Positions 17,170-26,194 of a stretch of DNA of 26,194 bases are shown piece by piece. Both the position numbers and the translations under genes were made by a program. The stretch covers positions 1-26,194 of the forward strand of contig JADKBO010000028.1 of the NCBI GenBank assembly GCA_016715105.1, read 5' to 3'. Within the stretch, counting starts at the first letter, position 1, and each line of letters begins with the position of its first letter. The DNA is from Saprospiraceae bacterium (GTDB taxonomy: Bacteria; Bacteroidota; Bacteroidia; Chitinophagales; Saprospiraceae). Below the pieces are notes generated by a model. The model searched no databases and was not told the origin of the DNA. It saw only the letters and a program-made list of their open reading frames with translations.

Positions 17170-18146
17170 CTATTTTGTCACATAAGTATCACTTGGCAAT
17201 ATGCCAAACTCTTCCTTAAACTTTTTACTAAAATGTCCTTTATTGGTATAGCCAAGCATATCTGCTACTTGGCCACAGCTCATTTTTCCATTTTGCAACA
17301 GTTTCAATGCATGATTCATCTTAGCACTGATTGCAAATTGCTTGATAGATTTTGAAAACATCAATTTAAAACCTATTTGCAATTTTGTGGGATTAAGACC
17401 TACCTTCCTAGCTATTTTTTGCACAGTTGGTGTGTTATTCAAGTTATCAATGATGATATCTTTGGCGTCTTTAACCCTTTCATAGTCTTCAGCAATGAAT
17501 TTGTAATTACTTGTATTTTCCAATTTTTCTTCTCTCTATATGATTTTAAAAGGTCGTTGATCATGGCAAGTGTTTTTGATTCGAGTTCCATTTTGCGCTC
17601 CAAACCCATTTTGAATCTTCCACCAAGTTTAATATGGATTGAGATCATTTCAGGTATCAACGCACTTTGGAAATAGAGCGTTTCTTTGGCTTTAGTGTCT
17701 TTGAAAAGCGACACTATTTGTTGAGGAAATGAATTGATGTCACACAAAACTTTTTCAATAAAATCCACTCTATTTACGGCTATGATCACCATCTTCATCA
17801 CACTATTCCTAGCAATGTTGATTTTGTGAGGTGTATCAGATATAGGTGCAAAAATAGCAGATGTAGCAGCTGAAACTTCTTTGTAAATTTTCTCATCTTC
17901 GACTATTACACTATTACTACAATTGAAAAAAAAGTAGATTGGTGGCACTCCATCGTTACTAAAATGAAGTTCTACATCATCTTTAAGCGTACAATTCATG
18001 ACAATCGCACTGACTCCATGTTCTAAATCGATGCCTGTCATTTTACCAATTGCATTTTCATGCTCAAGATTGATTATAACTTCTCCGCAAGCTATTTCAA
18101 ACTTTTGCTTGAATGCCTGGCTCAATTGCTCAACCCCTCTTGCCAA
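17170..18146 (-). CDS. AraC-family transcriptional regulator (one frameshift)
   Basis: Two pieces make a regulator of about 325 residues. The N-terminal part (17570-18146) has a beta-rich sensor-like region (ACGEVIINLEHENAIGKMTG, AIVMNCTLKDDVELHFSNDG). After an indel near 17535 comes KFIAEDYERVKDAKDIIIDN and a C-terminal double helix-turn-helix: VQKIARKVGLNPTKLQIGFK, and QVADMLGYTNKGHFSKKFKEEFGILPS, the classic second AraC helix-turn-helix. The start is unclear: a TTG at 18146 begins the frame shown, while an ATG at about 18165 is in another frame, so the N-terminus may be broken too. The ligand and target genes are not evident. Confidence 0.86.
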
Positions 18147-18149
18147 TCT

Positions 18150-18446
18150 GTTGTTTTCATTAATAAGTCTATTTTCATGAACTTGTTTTTTGATTGTTTA
18201 ACCAAAACTCTTATATAAGGCTCTGTGCTAAAGACCTTTCATTAGGCAAATTGTTCGAAACGAAATAAAAAAAAAACAATTTCTTCTTCTCTCGGTCCTA
18301 GAAACACCAATTAAAAGTCCTTTACACAAATCTATATACGAGATGAAATAAAGTTTTGGATCTCAAAAAACAAATTTTTTATAAAAATATAATTACTTTC
18401 AATACAGGAGATGCAACTGACTATAAATCTCCTGAATAACAGTCCT
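18150..18446. other. Intergenic stretch upstream of the AraC gene
   Basis: Nearly 300 AT-rich bases between the AraC gene and the receiver gene. No gene or strong hairpin is seen apart from the possible missing AraC N-terminus near 18165. Confidence 0.4.
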
Positions 18447-18930
18447 TTATATATTATTGTGGGCCTTAGACTCGAGTAAATGGCCCATTTTATCATTGAG
18501 TAAAAAGAAATCGTCTTTATTAGCTTCTTCTTTTTTTTGTTTTTCAGCTTCATTTTTTTTGGATGCCAGCAATTTATGTGTTAAATTGGTAATGGTCTTT
18601 AGGTTGTTTTTCAGAACAAAACCAGAAGCTGTATTGAAAATAGCAGCAGACTCTATGAATTCATGTTTTAACGAATGGGCGACAAATACAAAAGGAATGG
18701 CAAGTTTATTTGTGGTCTGGATACAAAACTGGATAGCGTTGATCTTTGGTAGCGCATAGTCACAAAAAATGATATCTGGTCTTGTCCATTTTAACTTTTC
18801 ATCAAATTCTTCTTTTGATCTACAAACCAAAAAAATAGAATTTTTAAATTCAGACAACAATTGCTCCTTTAATGGCTAAGATATCTTCTTGATTTTGGTC
18901 AGCTATTAAAAAAGTAGGATTACTAAACAT
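18447..18930 (-). CDS. Degenerate receiver-domain protein (one frameshift)
   Basis: From an ATG at 18930 the first frame reads MFSNPTFLIADQNQEDILAI. After an indel near 18870 it continues EQLLSEFKNSIFLVCRSKEE, PDIIFCDYALPKINAIQF, IPFVFVAHSLKHEFIESA and ASGFVLKNN. This is a receiver fold. The phospho-acceptor Asp (FCDYALP) and the conserved Lys (FVLKNN) are kept, but the acidic pair reads DQ instead of DD and the Thr after strand 4 is Ala (FVAHS). A lysine/glutamate-rich coiled coil (KKNEAEKQKKEEANKDD) follows. The layout resembles the receiver at 10996. Phosphorylation may be weak or absent. Confidence 0.78.
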
Positions 18931-19097
18931 AAAGGTCTTTAGAAAATTTAGTTAGGTAAAAGACTATCTTTTCTTTGGTGAATAAAGATCTACGTCTATA
19001 AAAGACAAATTACGGACTAATAAAGCTACGTCATTATACAAATCGGATTAATGGAAGCTCTTTTTGAAATAATAGCATTTTTTAAAGAAACTATGAT

Positions 19098-19427
19098 CTA
19101 GTCTTTGTCGATACTATCAAGAACTTCTTTTTTTGAAAATGTACCTTCGATACGATTAACAATTTCTTGATTTTTTATAATGATGCATGAAGGCACTTTT
19201 CTTATCCTGTACTTTGAAAAGAGTTCTTTATTGTTGTCTGCATCAATAGTTATCAAAGAAATATCTTCCCGATCGTCCACAATCTTTTGACTTACAATAT
19301 CAACAATTGTTGAAGAACTCACCCAATCTGCAGTAAATACCAATACAAGTGGGCATTTCTCACTATTGGAGATTTCTTTTGAAATCAAATCAGACGGTGT
19401 TGTGTTTTCGTAGTAAAATTTTCCCAT
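19098..19427 (-). CDS. Thioredoxin-fold protein lacking the CxxC motif
   Basis: From the ATG at 19427, a 109-residue protein. It has the thioredoxin pattern: strand LVLVFTADW, then the active-site position, then SLITIDADNNKELFSKYRIR, the cis-Pro loop KVPSCIIIKN (Pro79) and a final helix (KKEVLDSIDKD). The expected WCGPC reads W35-V-S-S-S, so it cannot do dithiol exchange. It may bind partners or act as a chaperone-like or regulatory adaptor (inference). The ATG lies 4 bases after the stop of the sigma-54 activator gene, so the two are probably translated together. TTG codons upstream extend the frame to 19457, overlapping the activator gene. Confidence 0.85.
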   Translation of the reverse strand: MGKFYYENTTPSDLISKEISNSEKCPLVLVFTADWVSSSTIVDIVSQKIVDDREDISLITIDADNNKELFSKYRIRKVPSCIIIKNQEIVNRIEGTFSKKEVLDSIDKD

Positions 19428-19431
19428 CTGA

Positions 19432-21246
19432 TTAATATTGTTTTGGATCAATGCCAAGCTTTTTCATTCTAGAAAAAGCGTTTTGTTATTGATTTCCAAA
19501 ATTTCAGATGCAGAACCCTCTCCTGATACTTTCCTTTGGTAGCTTTAAGTACTTTCATGATGTATCTTTTTGCATTTCATCTAATGAAACATATTGTTCT
19601 TCATCTTCATTAATCACCCCTTCAGCTTTATGAAGGAACCAAGAGATCAATAGCATCATCCTTAGATAAAATAACCCTCTTTCTATCGATGTTTCTAACT
19701 ACGAATATTTCCTGGATAATGGTACCTTGTCAAAAAACCATAATCCTTCTTAGATATATTGATGACGTTTCGCCCGTCTTCTTGTTCGTTTTATTCAAAA
19801 ATGTTTGATTACGGGTGGAATGTCTTCCTTTCGCTCTCTGAGAGGAAATGTTGAGATATTGAATACGTTGAGCCTATAATATAAGTCTGATCTGAATGTA
19901 CCTTCGGTAACCATTTTCTGCAAATCTCTGTTAGTTGCTGCAATAACCCTCACATCAACTTTGATGGTGTTGGCATTTCCAATTCTCTCAATTTCACCTT
20001 CTTGCAATACTCTCAATAGTCTTGCTTGCAAAGCTAATGGCAACTCACCAATTTCATCTAGGAAGATTGTACCTTGATCTGCCAGTTCAAATTTACCAAT
20101 TTTCTGCTTGTCTGCCCCAGTAAATGCTCCCTTTTCATGTCCGAATAGCATACTTTCTATTAATTCTGCCGGAATTGAACCACAATTTACCTTCACAAGA
20201 ATTTTATCAGAACGATCACTCAACTTATAAATAGAGTTGCAAAGTAATTCTTTACCAGTCCCTGTCTCTCCTAAAATTAAAACGGTGGAGGTGGTGTCGG
20301 CAACCTGAGCTACCTGTGCAAGTATCTCTTTATAGGCCTTGGATTGAGTGATGATGTCTTCAAATTTGAAGTTTTCAATGCTTTTCAACCAATTGTTCTT
20401 TTGGCTTTCAACATCTTCTGTCAGTTTTTCATATTTTAGTAACGCATTCTGAACCGGCTCTCCATAAAGAGCACTGGTATTTTCACCATAAAATTCAATT
20501 CTATACCTGGCAGGTGCATACCGAGTGACATGGAAAGTAAGCCGCAAATATCCTTTGATAAATCCTTCCTTTGGAGATTTCATAATCATTTGAAGAACTG
20601 CTTCTTAGGGTCCTTTCTCCAAGTTTTATAAAGATTCCATAACGGGTCCCAGGTCAGTTTCTAAAAATAAATCATCCACTTTGACATTCTATCATCACTA
20701 GATCATGGAGATAAGTTTTCATGCCTTCATTCATAAAAATAGTTTTTCCTGCCTCATTCAAATAGGCAACTGCATTGTTAGTATTGATATCATAGGAATA
20801 AATTTTTCTTTTATTTTCTTCTGCGTCATCAATCTTTGTTGGATTGATATTTATCGCATCCCTTTTGGCAGCATCCGTAATGACATACAAACACAAGTTA
20901 AGATCAAGTTTAAATAAGAAGACTTTATTACAATCTAGCGTATTGCCTTCATCTGTTTGGCAATCTATTTTCTTATGCCCGAATCCTGAACTTCATTCCA
21001 AATTTTTTCCAAGTCATCATGGAAAATTCTGGGTTGATGTAGAAAACAGAGGGTGGTTGTGTTTTCATTTCTGCAAGAAATAACTGCTCAAGTATACAAT
21101 GCCTCCATTTTGATCTACCACACAATAATAATCTGGTGATGTAGCACTCAATGTAGCCATTAAAGCATCAACATTGGTTTTTATGACTTGTTTTATCACT
21201 TTGTGTATTGGTATTTCTTCTGAAGGTGTAAGATCATAAAATGTTT
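19432..21246 (-). pseudogene. Sigma-54-dependent transcriptional activator with PAS-like N-terminus (frameshifted)
   Basis: Several minus-strand pieces form one NtrC-type activator of about 600 residues. The N-terminus (20672-21246) reads DLTPSEEIPIHKVIKQVIKT, DYYCVVDQNGGIVYLSSYFL and NTNNAVAYLNEAGKTIFMNE, a PAS-like sensor pattern. The intact central piece (19795-20589) has the AAA+ domain: Walker A GETGTGKELL, the sigma-54 contact GAFTGA, Walker B GTIFLDEIGELP, and the sensor loops RVIAATNRDLQ and FRSDLYYRLNVF. Downstream frames give EGVINEDEEQYVSLDEMQK and a Fis-type helix (SASEILEINNKTLFSRMKKLGIDPK, in overlapping parts). At least four indels break it. The start near 21246 is uncertain. 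It should drive a sigma-54 promoter; the target is unknown. Confidence 0.85.
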
Positions 21247-21249
21247 TCT

Positions 21250-21766
21250 GCTATTTCAGTTTTTCTGATATTTAATCAATATTATTTTTTATATTTAGCA
21301 TAAATAATTGATTATCAAATGATTAAATCTTGGCATGAATATCGCATATATGATTTTAAAATAAATAAAATGAATACTTCACCATATGCACTCACAAAGG
21401 GACAAAAATCTATTGATTTATCAAGTAGAAAGAAAACTCGATTGGTTTTTTGAAGAACTGATTAAATTTATAAATCAAGAAGAAGATGAAAACTAGGCAA
21501 AGTTTACCACTCCTTTAATAAAAACCAAAACCTTTTAACCACCCTACAGAGATCGCTATCTTAGGCAGTGTGTCGTGTGATCCAAAGGAAATTTGATTGA
21601 TGAGCATTGTTATAAAGAAAACTTGATTGATATAATAGAGCGACATCGAGGTACAACCCAAGCTCCGCAATGTTAATCGGCGAAGTTATAGATTGAATTT
21701 GCAACAAAAAATGGTAGGTTTCCTTGCTGGCATTATTTATTAAAATTAAGAAATGGAATTTTTAGA
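21250..21766. other. Gene-poor stretch
   Basis: About 515 bases with only the doubtful 36-codon frame at 21386. The part around 21640-21720 has stops in all frames and no clear structure. The promoter of the sigma-54 activator is expected near its right-hand start, about 21250-21350. Confidence 0.45.
21386..21496 (+). CDS. Possible 36-residue acidic small protein
   Basis: A short open frame starts MHSQRDKNLLIYQVERKLDW and ends NQEEDEN. It would be one amphipathic helix with an acidic tail. It has no clear ribosome-binding site and no family I recognise. It lies in a gene-poor stretch, so chance is a real alternative. Confidence 0.25.
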   Translation: MHSQRDKNLLIYQVERKLDWFFEELIKFINQEEDEN

Positions 21767-22333
21767 TTATTGAGCATTTGTAGAAGAAACTTTTTCTGCG
21801 GCTTCAGCAACTTCTTTATCATTGAATACATCCACAAAAATATCTTTTATTTGCTCAAAAGCTTCGTTTTGCTTTTCATCCCAGTGAGACTCTCCAGTCA
21901 CTTGGTCTTCCACAACACCTTCTAGCTTATCCAAAAAGAAAAGTGATTTGAGATCACCTTTAGTTGATCAACAATAAATTTATTTTTTGATTGAAGATTG
22001 GCTTTATATTCACTCAAAGAGACTTGGGTCACTCCATCCTCACATCCGTAAATGAAATGGCTAAATAATTCGTAATGAATCCATTGAAAAAAGTTTTTGC
22101 CAGAATAGCGCTCCAATGAGCAAGAGAATGTGAAAACCCAAACGCACAATAGGGTAATCAATGAGGAGTGATATATGAATTGAGAAAATCACTGCTATCA
22201 TCAGCATTAAGACATATATGATTGCAACCATGAAAAGATAAAGACCAAGTGTTAGTGATCTGCTGATAACATTCGCATTATTAGCGAGAGTTCTAGTTCT
22301 GGTCAACCCAATTCTATTATCGATGTAATTCAT
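21767..22333 (-). pseudogene. Holin-like membrane protein (frameshifted)
   Basis: From the ATG at 22333 the protein begins MNYIDNRIGLTRTRTLANNA and has two or three membrane segments (LTLGLYLFMVAIIYVLMLMI, AVIFSIHISLLIDYPIVRLG and HILLLIGALFWQKLF). After indels around 22080 and 21960 it continues IYGCEDGVTQVSLSEYKANL, then DLKSLFFLDKLEGVVEDQVT and a charged C-terminus (WDEKQNEAFEQIKDIFVDVF) to the stop at 21767. The layout resembles the small phage-holin-like membrane proteins often found with YtxH genes. The C-terminal extension is long for that group. The function is unknown; a TTG at 22357 is an alternative start. It follows the YtxH gene on the same strand. Confidence 0.6.
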
Positions 22334-22475
22334 CGGCGTATTGATAAATCTTTCCAATATTGGTGAACCAAGTCATTAAGTCAGTTGTTGATAGCAAGTG
22401 AAAAACTGCAAAATTTAAAATTAATTAATTATTGCCAAATTGAAATAGAATTATCCTCAAATTGACAAAAGCCAA

Positions 22476-22848
22476 TTAAATTAAGACATTTTGCATTTTT
22501 ACCTGCATGTTTTTCAAAGCTGCTTCCGCTTCCTGCATTCCCTTTGATTTCATCCAGAAGCCTCAAGAAACTTTTGAATTAATGGTAGATTTTATGATTA
22601 GAAGCGAAATCAGCAACACTTTGTTTTTGCAGACTCTTTTACAGAGGCAAAATTATCCTTGGCTGTGTCCAACTTCTCCTTTTGCAAGATCAGCATATCC
22701 TGTTGTTGCCTTCAAGTTTTTCATTCAATTCTTTTGCTTTGCGGCTAGTATTTTCCTTGTTTCCTCTTCCCTTTATCAGAATTCAAATAGTATCCTGCTA
22801 CTGCTCTGCTGCAACTCCGACAGCTATTCCTAAAATATTCTTTTTCAT
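22476..22848 (-). pseudogene. YtxH-domain small membrane protein (frameshifted)
   Basis: Read on the minus strand it begins MKKNILGIAVGVAA, then AVAGYYLNSDKGKEKRK-like after an indel, the glycine-rich single membrane segment plus basic stop typical of YtxH (gas-vesicle-like, stress-linked) proteins. A coiled-coil tail follows: LAAKAKELNEKLEG, LDTAKDNFASVKESAKT, VADFASNHKIY and finally MQEAEAALKNMQVKMQNVLI before the stop at 22476. At least three indels break it. It is divergent from the membrane protein at 23043 and upstream of the holin-like gene, so the two minus-strand genes are probably one operon. Confidence 0.72.
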
Positions 22849-23042
22849 GATATAAATTTTCATTTTTAATAATCAATTCGAAAGTAGAAGGCTTATCTGA
22901 TATATTTGTTCGATTCGATTTCTCATAATATTGATCAATTTCACTTCAGAATGAACGCTCTATTTATATGAACAAAAAAATGGAGAGAAAAACATTTTAA
23001 AAGCATTATAATATTTCAATCATCATTCAAAAAAAATAAACA

Positions 23043-23566
23043 ATGAGCAATATAATTGATGATGCCAAAACATATGTAGAAAATGAAATTTTGGTAAATA
23101 AGGAAGATCAACCACAAGAAATCATAAGTAAATATGCAATTTACTCTTCTGGACTAGGAATTTTCCTCAGAATATTCTTTCTTCGCCTCATTGGGCTTAG
23201 TGGTTTATAAAATGGTGGATGACTCAATAACTTTTACAAAGAAAACGGACGATAAATCAAGATCATCGTTTTTTCAGTATTGCAGGTGCTTGGTTTATGT
23301 TACAGTAAAAACCGTTTTTGATGCTTTTTTTGAAAAAGTACCTCAATTAAAGATGTTGTCTTCCATGGTCTCAGGTGCACTTTTAGCACATTTGGTCATA
23401 ACGATCACCGGTAAAATTGCAAATGGGATTCTTGCATCCAATAAACAAATAGAAGACCTCAAATTAAAAATGGTTGATGCTCATTTAGGGAAATGGCCTC
23501 TTCGGGAGATTTAAAAAGGAAGTGATTGCTGCTTTCACTGATCAAAAAAACTTGCTTCTCAAATAA
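23043..23566 (+). pseudogene. Membrane protein of a stress-type gene set (frameshifted)
   Basis: The first frame starts MSNIIDDAKTYVENEILVNK and reaches SKYAIYSSGLGIF. After an indel near 23165 it continues with FFASLGLVVYKMVDDSI-like sequence and a long intact piece containing VYVTVKTVFDAFFEKVPQLK and a membrane segment (MVSGALLAHLVITITGKIAN), then NKQIEDLKLKMVDAHLGK. Another indel near 23485 restores SSGDLKKEVIAAFTDQKNLLLK before the stop at 23564-23566. I do not recognise the family with certainty; the pattern resembles phage-holin-family/stress membrane proteins of Bacteroidota. It overlaps the end of the convergent UbiD gene by 8 bases. Confidence 0.6.
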
Positions 23567-25407
23567 TCTTTAACCCACTAAGACCGAATCCATAAAGGTC
23601 TCCACTTTTGGCAAACATCTTGTCGACTTTACTTGCTACTTTGGGATCTGGAATCAATTCTGGTGCATGGTGATTCTTGATTCTTGCATCGATGATTAAA
23701 GAACCAGTGCATCCCCAGTGTTTATGTTCTGAGAAAGCTCCTACGCCATAAATATCATGTGAAGGATTGCTCCTAGTAAAAGTAACCCACAAAAGTTATT
23801 GAGGGTTGCTGCACCAAACCCGCATCATCGCATAATCAGAATCGAATTGGAATCCTCGAGTGATATGGTTGATAAGTGCTCAACAAGTTTCTTAGAATTT
23901 CAAATTCGGCTTGCTGTTGGCTTACCCATTTTTTGTAAGATAAAACATCCAAACCCAAGATGGGAAAAAGGCAGCTTTACTTCTGGTAGACTACGCTCTA
24001 AATTAATCTCCTTCCACAATGATCTTTTAATTGCTCCTCGGCAAGCTAACAACCAATTTGACCCCGTATCTCAACCCGAGCCAGAATAATCCAAAGTATC
24101 AATGGCGGTTTTGGCTTGAAAGTGTAAATCTCTGCGCTAATCTACCCTTTGCAAAAGTGCTGAAAAAATGGGTTGATGGTGTGCACTGATTTTGGGATCG
24201 TCGTTCTTCGCTGCCATAAATAAGTACTTTGCAAGTGATGTTTGTCCTGAACCACAAAACAGACGGTCGGGTACGGTCAAGATTTCTCCAGGGCCCCTTT
24301 CTGAAAGGCATACATCTTTCTTTCCTACCGCCACACTACGGGTGAACGCCGGCTGCGTCTACTGCATTGATGGATACTAAACCAAGGAAACCCCGCTCAG
24401 GACAAATCATCAACCAAATTATGGATGAGATATCCAAAACAACCGTTTTCCTGAGGCGGTCTTCCTACAACCTAAAACGCCAGCAAGCGCATCCCTTCTG
24501 TGGCAAACTCCATCGACCTTCATCACTGGAAATTCATGTTGCAAAACTGTAATAGAAAATATGGTCACCAAATGGACCTTCAGCATTTTTCGGTCCCTTT
24601 GAATGGTACCAGTGATGACAGAACACTGCGTCTGACGAAAACAATGTGCCTGATCGTCCTTGAAATATCTAATCTACGACCTGCCACAACATACCAGCAA
24701 AGGTCAACCTGTTATAGTTTCTGGCATAGGCATGATGGCCGAAAATGCATGAGCAGGACCACCTGACAAAAATGCACACCTGAATGGTTCGTCACTCATT
24801 ATATAAAGTGCGGTGATTGCCATTACTCGATGTGTTTGATAATGAAGGCCAATTTCTTCATCCAATTGATAATCATTGCCGCTCAGTTGTATGCGGTATA
24901 TACCCAGATTGTTTTGCATGATAGGCTTGTACTCCTATGCTATTAGAATATTTGGAGCATGGTTACAAAAGCACCACCATCCATTGGCCAAGACTTGACT
25001 CAAAGGAAGCTTTATTGATTTGTGTTGTTCCATAAGCACCTGGCTTATTAAAAGTAGGAACGGATGGGTAAAGCTGTCAGGGCTGTAAAAAGGAGCACCC
25101 AAATATTTGAGTGGCGAGACTCCTAAAAAAACGGGATGGGTCAGCCTTCAATTCTATGACCTTTTTAATTTTATCATAGGTTTTCCTAAATAAAAAATCC
25201 GTTCTTTCGTAAGTACCATAAATATTGGACACCGCTTGAAAAGGGCTTCCTTTCACTTTTTCGAATAGGATAGCCGGACCTTTTTTATCAAAAATCCTTC
25301 GATGAATTTCTGCAACTTCTAAGTCACCATCTACCTCAGATTTGACCCGAATGAGCATTTGGTGTTTCTCCAAATCTATTACATTGTTTTCTTAGATTTT
25401 TGTACAT
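23559..25407 (-). pseudogene. UbiD-family decarboxylase (heavily frameshifted)
   Basis: Minus-strand pieces in order match UbiD-type decarboxylases throughout. They are MYKNLRK and DLEKHQMLIRVKSEVDGDLE with VAEIHRRIFDKKGPAILFEK, VKGSPFQAVSNIYGTYERTD and KVIELKADPSR (25077-25407); then NLGIYRIQLSGNDYQLDEEI, GLHYQTHRVMA and AFLSGGPAHAFSAIMPMPE (24704-24919); then GSGQTSLAKYLFMAAKNDDP (around 24230); then WVTFTRSNPSHDIYGVGAFS, HKHWGCTGSLIIDARIKNHH and KVDKMFAKSGDLYGFGL (23559-23792). The full protein would be about 610 residues, normal for the family. These enzymes use prenylated FMN to decarboxylate aromatic or unsaturated acids, for example in ubiquinone or menaquinone pathways. No ubiX (flavin prenyltransferase) gene is in the window. 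The substrate cannot be told. It is divergent from lpxD. Confidence 0.9.
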
Positions 25408-25557
25408 AAACATTTCTTTACGGCCATTTGTACCACTACAAACAAAACATCTGTTAAAAAGACTGAGAAAACTCAACGTTTTTTTGTTATATAAACGTCA
25501 AAAATAACCGAACAAACCCTATTTTTTCAAATCTCTAGGCCCCTTTATCTTGCATCA

Positions 25558-26194
25558 ATGGAATATTACACGTAGAACACATAGCACAGTTGCTCGATGG
25601 AACCGTGTAGAAGGAAATCCTGCTTTAAAATACATGCCCTCTTCCAAGATTGAAGAGGGTTTTGAAGGCCCGATTGCGTTTCTGTCTAATCCAAAATATG
25701 AACACTTTTATACAGTACTAAGGCAAGTGCTGTATTGATTTCAAAAGAGATGGTTTTGCTGGAAGATGCTCTATGCACTCTGATCAGAGTAGACAATGTC
25801 TATGAACTCTCGAGTGTTTTGTTGACATTTCAAGATGATATCAACTCAGGATCAGAGATTTCCGAATTGGCTTTTGTAGACCAAATGGCACAAAATTGGA
25901 AAAATAGTGGAATCGGTAAGTTTACATCAGTAGGGAAAATTTACAACCACTGGAGATAATTGCACAATTGGAGACCAAGTCTTTATAGACAACAAGTGAG
26001 GATTGTAATAACGCATTGATATATCCTGGCGTAAAAATATACCAAAAGTGCCATTGGTAATGATTGCATCATTCACGCCAATACTGTCATAGGAAGTGAC
26101 GGTTCCGGATTTGTATTAAAGGAAGATGGCACTTTTCCAAAATTGCCCAAATTGGTAATGCCGGTTGGCTGAGGATAATGTAGAGATTGGAGCT
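25558..26194 (+). pseudogene. lpxD: UDP-3-O-acylglucosamine N-acyltransferase LpxD (partial, frameshifted)
   Basis: From the ATG at 25558, after early indels, the sequence reads VEHIAQLLDGTVEGNPALKY-like, SKIEEGFEGPIAFLSNPKYE, AVLISKEMVLLEDALCTLIR and VDQMAQIGKNSGIGKFTSVG. The hexapeptide-repeat part follows in other frames: DNCTIGDQVFIDNNVRIGNN, ALIYPGVKIY, GNDCIIHANTVIGSDGFGFV, LKEDGTF.KLPQIG and AEDNVEIGA at the right edge. These are the N-terminal uridine-binding domain and left-handed beta-helix of LpxD, which adds the N-linked acyl chain in lipid A synthesis. The gene runs off the window. LpxD is normally essential, so its many indels are strong evidence of sequence error. Confidence 0.88.

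Noticed and set aside
21640..21720. A short stretch (gagcgacatcgaggt) resembling the reverse complement of a conserved part of 23S rRNA.
   Set aside because: The match is only about 15 bases with a gap, and the flanking bases do not follow the rRNA. It is too short to call an rRNA fragment without an alignment.
22061..22357. A prophage remnant suggested by the holin-like protein.
   Set aside because: No other phage gene is nearby. Its neighbours are a YtxH protein and another membrane protein, a typical chromosomal stress setting.
23799..24766. Several plus-strand open frames of 60-96 codons.
   Set aside because: They lie opposite the UbiD-family gene, whose conserved motifs are found on the minus strand over the same region.

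Overview
The window reads as Bacteroidota chromosomal DNA, perhaps Saprospiria or a related group. The evidence is an AT-rich base composition, PorT-type outer-membrane beta-barrel proteins with short signal peptides ending in AQ, ECF sigma/RskA-type anti-sigma pairs, CHASE3 kinases beside single-domain response regulators, and LpxD. The class-level guess is inference. No rRNA, tRNA or CRISPR array is seen. Many conserved genes are cut by single-base indels, often in homopolymer runs. They include genes that should be intact in any living relative (lpxD, ubiD, ECF sigma factors). I read most of these breaks as sequence or assembly error rather than gene decay, and I list such genes at their reconstructed full extent.

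Layout. 1-2597 (-): two tandem, broken genes for DUF4331 proteins. 3312-4684 (-): an RskA-like anti-sigma factor and its ECF sigma factor, so the sigma, anti-sigma and DUF4331 pair form one co-directional locus. 4821-4855: a hairpin terminator separates this locus from a second ECF sigma gene (5098-5595, -). 5889-6423 (+): an unrecognised protein. A 177-bp miniature inverted-repeat element (6433-6609) sits directly after its stop codon, with 19-bp perfect terminal repeats, an 8-bp target duplication and strong internal hairpins. 6727-6891 (-): a DUF1328 small membrane protein with a clear terminator.

7183-13314 (+): a membrane-anchored endonuclease/exonuclease/phosphatase protein, an intact GH13 branching-enzyme-like protein, an SDR dehydrogenase, then a response regulator / CHASE3 histidine kinase / response regulator trio. 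13448-16527 (-): a PPOX (general stress protein 26-like) flavin-fold protein, two beta-barrel proteins, a glycine-zipper OmpA lipoprotein and two tiny membrane proteins. 17170-21246 (-): an AraC regulator, a degenerate receiver protein, a thioredoxin-fold protein without the CxxC, and a sigma-54 activator with a PAS-like N-terminus. 21767-23566: a holin-like membrane protein and a YtxH protein (-) diverging from another membrane protein (+). 23559-26194: a UbiD-family decarboxylase (-) diverging from lpxD (+, runs off the right edge).

Taken together the middle of the window looks like an envelope and general-stress neighbourhood: small stress membrane proteins (DUF1328, lmo0937-like, YtxH, holin-like), a PPOX stress protein, OmpA/porin proteins, glycogen-type GH13 and glucose-dehydrogenase-like SDR, run by several sensory regulators. 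That functional grouping is inference from gene families, not something the sequence proves. The cleanest structural discovery is the miniature element at 6425-6617.
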